Below, one piece after another: positions 60,586-64,000 of a DNA stretch of 64,000 nt. The first letter of the stretch is position 1, and each line of letters starts with the position of its first letter. The notes below the pieces were generated by a model, which was not told the DNA's origin, ran no database searches, and saw nothing but the letters and a program-made list of their open reading frames with translations. Position numbers and translations under genes: made by a program. This stretch comes from Paludibacteraceae bacterium (GTDB lineage: Bacteria; Bacteroidota; Bacteroidia; Bacteroidales; Paludibacteraceae): NCBI GenBank assembly GCA_017461505.1, contig JAFTXV010000003.1, positions 53,013 to 117,012 on the forward strand, given 5' to 3'.

Positions 60586-63500
60586 ATGAAAAAGCAACTA
60601 ACTATTTTATTAGGTATCGCGTTGTGCCTCTGTGCACAAGCAGACATTCGTGTGCTGAGCGATGTGAAATTGGGCGAAGGTTTCTTCCCGCGTTTTGCTG
60701 ATGCAGAAACTGTTGTCTATTTGGAACATAGTAAAGCAGATTATCTAGCTTCTCAAGAAGACGCAATGCTTTGTGTGGATAATGACAATTTGGACCTCAA
60801 TCTGTATCGTAATGGAGAGAAGACGGTATTGAAACCTCATGGCGATGTCAATTATATTTGGGTATCGCTTTCTCCTAATCAAGAGATGATTTTGTTTAAT
60901 ACCAAACATGGTACTGGTATTTGCAACCTAGATGGTGAAGAAATTATCAATTTAGGTTTAGATTTTGATGCGCCAGTATGGTATGGCAATGACTATGTGG
61001 TGGGTATGGATGATAATCACGATGGTTATTACAATATAGAGTCATCTATTATGATAGCTTCGGTAGATGGTAAGGTTGTAAAACGTTTGACCTCTCCAGA
61101 GGGTATGGGTATGTATCCAAACGTAGATGCTAAGTCGGGTCGTGTGGTATATAATACCGAAGATGGCGACATTCGTATGTTGCAATTGAATTTGACAGAG
61201 CAACCAATTCGTAAAGAGTTGCCACGTATGGTAAAGCAATTGGATGGTACCTTGCTTAACAAACTGCAACGTCAAGCAAAACGTGCGGCAAGCAAGAATC
61301 CTGCTGACTATAAGATTTATATCAACCCAGGTCACGGTGGTTATGACTCTGATGACCGTTTGATGTATCTATATCCTATTTTTGATGGTACCAACGTACG
61401 TGAGGGTTATACTCGTGAGCAAAGTTTCTGGGAGAGTACTTCTAACTTGGATAAGGGCTTGCGTCTTGATACCATGTTGAGTGCACTGGGTTTCCAAACC
61501 AAATTGTCACGTATTCACAATACTACAGAAGATGACCGTAGTCTTTCTGCTATTTCTGCTGAGGCGAGTGATTGGAATGCTGATTTTATGCTCTCTATTC
61601 ACTCCAATGCAGGCGCACCATCTAACTATGTGCTTCAAATCCACTCAGGTATCACTCCTGGTGATCCAAAGGGTTTGGATGGTTATCCAGAGCAAGTGCC
61701 AGAATGGGTATGTAATGAGGCACGTGCCATCACCACTCTGATGGGGGCAAATCAATACTCTAACGAGGTGAGTTGCTGGTCAAAAGAGCCTACTATTGCA
61801 GGCGATAAGACTTTTGCTCGTACTATCATGGGGTGGAGTAATGGCTATGGCGTGTTGCGCAATTTGAGAGTACCAGGAACTATCTCAGAAGGTATGATGC
61901 ACGATTATTTGCCAGAGACCTATCGCCTTATGAATATTGATTATAAGCGTCAAGAATCGTTCTACTTTGCGAAGACGTTTATAGAATATTTCTGTGAGGG
62001 TGAGTTGCCTTATGGTGCGATAGGTGGTCAGTTGCGCGATGATTTCCAAAAGCAACTATTCCCTAACTACAATGCCCGCAAGAATACACGCGATGTGTTG
62101 TTGCCAATCAATCGTGGTAAAGTGGAGTTGTATAATGAAGCTGGTGACCTATTGCAAACATATGTGACAGATACCTTGTATAATGGATGCTATTTCTTCT
62201 GGAATCTCCAACCAGGTACGTATATAGTAAAGGCAGAGGAAGCAGCATACTATCCAAAGACTGATACATTGGTAGTAGAGAATAACAAAATCTCTTATGC
62301 TAACTTTATGATGTCGTTGCGTCGTCAAACTCCTCCAGAAGTAATCTCTTATTCACCTAATGTGGCAATCGAGGATAGTGTGAATGTGGCTACTCCTATT
62401 GTGATAAACTTCAACTGGGATATGTGGGAAGAACCTACTCGTGCAGCGTTCTCTATCACTCCAGAGGTGGAGGGTACATTGGAGTTTGAGAACTCACAAC
62501 GTACATTGCGCTTTACTCCAAAATCGGTGTATGCTCCTGCTACAGAATACACGGTTCGCTTAGCAACCACTGCTGCGCACCCCGATACCAATTATGTCAA
62601 CACCTTGCAAGAGGAGTTTGTGATAAAGTTCCGTACAAAGAATCGTCCTTATTTGCAAGTGATGAATACCTATCCTGCAGAGGGAGAAACAGGTGTAGAT
62701 TTGAAACCATCTATCTTTGTTCTTTTCGATCAAAAGATTTCGAAGGATAGCAAGCAAAGTTTGTTTAAGGTAACGGATAATGCAGACTTTAGTTACACGC
62801 CTGCTGCTCGTAACTTCAAGAAGAATGCGGTGGAGTCGCCATACGGATCTGTGTCAATTGATGTGAATGAGGAATTGTTGCCCAATACCCAATATCAATT
62901 GGTGATTGATGGCGCATTGAAAGATACAGACAATGTTGTATTGTACCATCCTTACGTATTGACATTCACAACAGGCAATGGTCAGTCAGTAGAGGAAGGT
63001 GAAGTATTCCACTCATTGGATGATGTGATTTTTGATGTGGATGCTGAGAATACAATGGGCTTGGAGTCTAAGAAGATTATGCAAGGTGGTTCTTTGAAAC
63101 GTACTGAGGGTGAGAACTCTAACTCGATAGAATATACCTTTGATGTCAATGAGAAAGAGTCTAATATGATGCTCCGAACCGTACAACTGAGTCAGATATT
63201 CCGATCTACGGACAAGTTGATAGTGGATATCTATGGCGACTTTACGTTCAATGAGGTGTATGTAGAGTTTGCTACAGAGGGTGACTTGCATCGCTATAAA
63301 GTATGTGACTTGGATTACTTGGGTTGGAGAACCCATGTATTGGATCTCTCTACCACTGATTTGCCTACTGGTGTAGATTACCAATGTATGGGCTTTAATA
63401 TCGTGAAGACTCAGGTAGAGCCAATCTTGTGCAATAATGGTCATATTTATTTGGATCGTTTAGCCATTGTGAAAGGTCAGTCTGGTGAGACCGCAGTAGA

Positions 63501-63624
63501 GAATGTAGAAGCATCAGGTGTAGAGAAAACGCCTATCTATGACTTGTTAGGTCGTCCTACAGAGAAGAAATATCCGTATCAAATATATATACAAGACGGA
63601 AAGAAAATAATTACTAACCAATAA
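60586..63624 (+). CDS. N-acetylmuramoyl-L-alanine amidase (Amidase_3), multidomain
   Basis: 1012 residues; signal peptide MKKQLTILLGIALCLCAQA. A beta-propeller-like N-terminal part (NYIWVSLSPNQEMILFNTKHG in part) precedes the zinc amidase domain (about 240-480) with YINPGHGGYD, the Glu in QSFWES, LSIHSNAGAPS and SEGMMHDYLPE. Ig-like Big5 domains (FNWDMWEEPTRAAFSITPE), a CBM-like domain and a tail (TAVENV, YDLLGRP) complete it. It cuts the stem peptide from MurNAc, which would create the peptide-free glycans favoured by SpoIID-type enzymes. It starts 10 bases after the NAGPA gene. Confidence 0.9.
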   Translation: MKKQLTILLGIALCLCAQADIRVLSDVKLGEGFFPRFADAETVVYLEHSKADYLASQEDAMLCVDNDNLDLNLYRNGEKTVLKPHGDVNYIWVSLSPNQEMILFNTKHGTGICNLDGEEIINLGLDFDAPVWYGNDYVVGMDDNHDGYYNIESSIMIASVDGKVVKRLTSPEGMGMYPNVDAKSGRVVYNTEDGDIRMLQLNLTEQPIRKELPRMVKQLDGTLLNKLQRQAKRAASKNPADYKIYINPGHGGYDSDDRLMYLYPIFDGTNVREGYTREQSFWESTSNLDKGLRLDTMLSALGFQTKLSRIHNTTEDDRSLSAISAEASDWNADFMLSIHSNAGAPSNYVLQIHSGITPGDPKGLDGYPEQVPEWVCNEARAITTLMGANQYSNEVSCWSKEPTIAGDKTFARTIMGWSNGYGVLRNLRVPGTISEGMMHDYLPETYRLMNIDYKRQESFYFAKTFIEYFCEGELPYGAIGGQLRDDFQKQLFPNYNARKNTRDVLLPINRGKVELYNEAGDLLQTYVTDTLYNGCYFFWNLQPGTYIVKAEEAAYYPKTDTLVVENNKISYANFMMSLRRQTPPEVISYSPNVAIEDSVNVATPIVINFNWDMWEEPTRAAFSITPEVEGTLEFENSQRTLRFTPKSVYAPATEYTVRLATTAAHPDTNYVNTLQEEFVIKFRTKNRPYLQVMNTYPAEGETGVDLKPSIFVLFDQKISKDSKQSLFKVTDNADFSYTPAARNFKKNAVESPYGSVSIDVNEELLPNTQYQLVIDGALKDTDNVVLYHPYVLTFTTGNGQSVEEGEVFHSLDDVIFDVDAENTMGLESKKIMQGGSLKRTEGENSNSIEYTFDVNEKESNMMLRTVQLSQIFRSTDKLIVDIYGDFTFNEVYVEFATEGDLHRYKVCDLDYLGWRTHVLDLSTTDLPTGVDYQCMGFNIVKTQVEPILCNNGHIYLDRLAIVKGQSGETAVENVEASGVEKTPIYDLLGRPTEKKYPYQIYIQDGKKIITNQ

Positions 63625-63697
63625 AGAATAATCAAAAGAACAGAAAAGACAAAAATCGGGATATGAATTCCCAACCAACAATTTTTATTTAACCAAA

Positions 63698-63707
63698 ATT
63701 ATTAACC
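63698..63707 (+). promoter_or_regulatory. Conserved ATTATTAACC box
   Basis: Third exact copy of the decamer, 17 bases before the ATG at 63725. Confidence 0.5.
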
Positions 63708-63724
63708 AAAAAAACAAAATCATT

Positions 63725-64000
63725 ATGAAGAAATTATCGTTTCTTATGTTTGCCCTCGCGGCAACGATGATGCTCTCCGCGCAGACCTTTAAGGTAACGT
63801 GGAATCTTGATGGTGGTGCTACCAACCAATATGGTGCTGCCAACAAGTCAGAGTTGTTCAATGCATTTGTAGCAGATTGTGGCATTACTTTGCCAGCAGA
63901 TGTTACATTGGAGTCTTTGATGGCATATGCTGCTGAGAATCCTGACAACCCATGTAAGAATTTGGGTATTGGAAAATACCTTACTAAAGTTGGCGCTTTA
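63725..64000 (+). CDS. Secreted protein, 5' part only (runs off the window)
   Basis: 92 codons are present. Signal peptide MKKLSFLMFALAATMMLSA, then FKVTWNLDGGATNQYG, an InlB-repeat-like opening, and a helical region (SELFNAFVADCGITLPADV). The overall start resembles the protein at 55680, and the upstream box is shared, so it is probably a paralogue. If so, it should have the same C-terminal tail beyond the window. Confidence 0.7.
   Translation, partial: MKKLSFLMFALAATMMLSAQTFKVTWNLDGGATNQYGAANKSELFNAFVADCGITLPADVTLESLMAYAAENPDNPCKNLGIGKYLTKVGAL

Overview
The window looks like a chromosomal segment of a Bacteroidales bacterium (Bacteroidota), probably an uncultured gut-type lineage. Three things support this. 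There are two SusC/SusD outer-membrane uptake pairs. Promoters repeatedly carry the Bacteroidota -7 box TAnnTTTG with TTG or TTTG exactly 20 bases upstream. There is also a complete Bat (aerotolerance) operon. No phage, insertion sequence, CRISPR array or rRNA operon was seen. The only tRNA is tRNA-Asp(GTC).

Region 1 (1-13450): the 5' part of metY reads leftward. Divergent from it is a polysaccharide utilisation locus: SusC, SusD, a surface lipoprotein, a GH30 lipoprotein, an SGNH hydrolase, a three-module SusE/F-like secreted protein and a GH3 beta-glucosidase. GH30 plus GH3 beside SusCD resembles the fungal beta-1,6-glucan locus known in Bacteroides thetaiotaomicron.

Region 2 (13450-24925): a ClpB that lacks the N-terminal domain, a DUF6973 lipoprotein divergent from panB, and a TetR-regulated RND efflux operon (TetR, TolC-like, adaptor, RND pump, PII-like PG0541-family protein). 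Two copies of a modular hairpin element bracket the RND gene.

Region 3 (24925-36400, minus strand): moxR, DUF58, a BatD-like membrane protein and batA-E. Upstream of these are valS and a small chorismate mutase gene.

Region 4 (36400-37130): tRNA-Asp and a candidate small RNA gene are driven by two identical promoters held in a 37-bp inverted repeat.

Region 5 (37150-64000): a SpoIID-family protein, rhodanese, DUF4922 protein, GT2 glycosyltransferase and NagB/PIG-L fusion read leftward. A BadF/MurK-type sugar kinase, MurQ, a second SusC/SusD pair, two lipoproteins, a GHL10-type hydrolase, a secreted repeat protein, a NAGPA-type phosphodiester glycosidase, an Amidase_3 protein and a truncated secreted protein read rightward. 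The inferred theme is harvest and catabolism of cell-wall (peptidoglycan and linked polymer) fragments: extracellular trimming, SusCD import, kinase and etherase conversion of MurNAc to GlcNAc-6-P, then deamination.

Five secreted proteins from both loci end in a similar two-part C-terminal tail, which suggests a common secretion or anchoring route. The window is also rich in small non-coding structure: three 11-bp-period tandem arrays, hairpin modules with compensatory changes, short interspersed repeats that run through coding regions (including valS), and a conserved ATTATTAACC box upstream of three secreted-protein genes.
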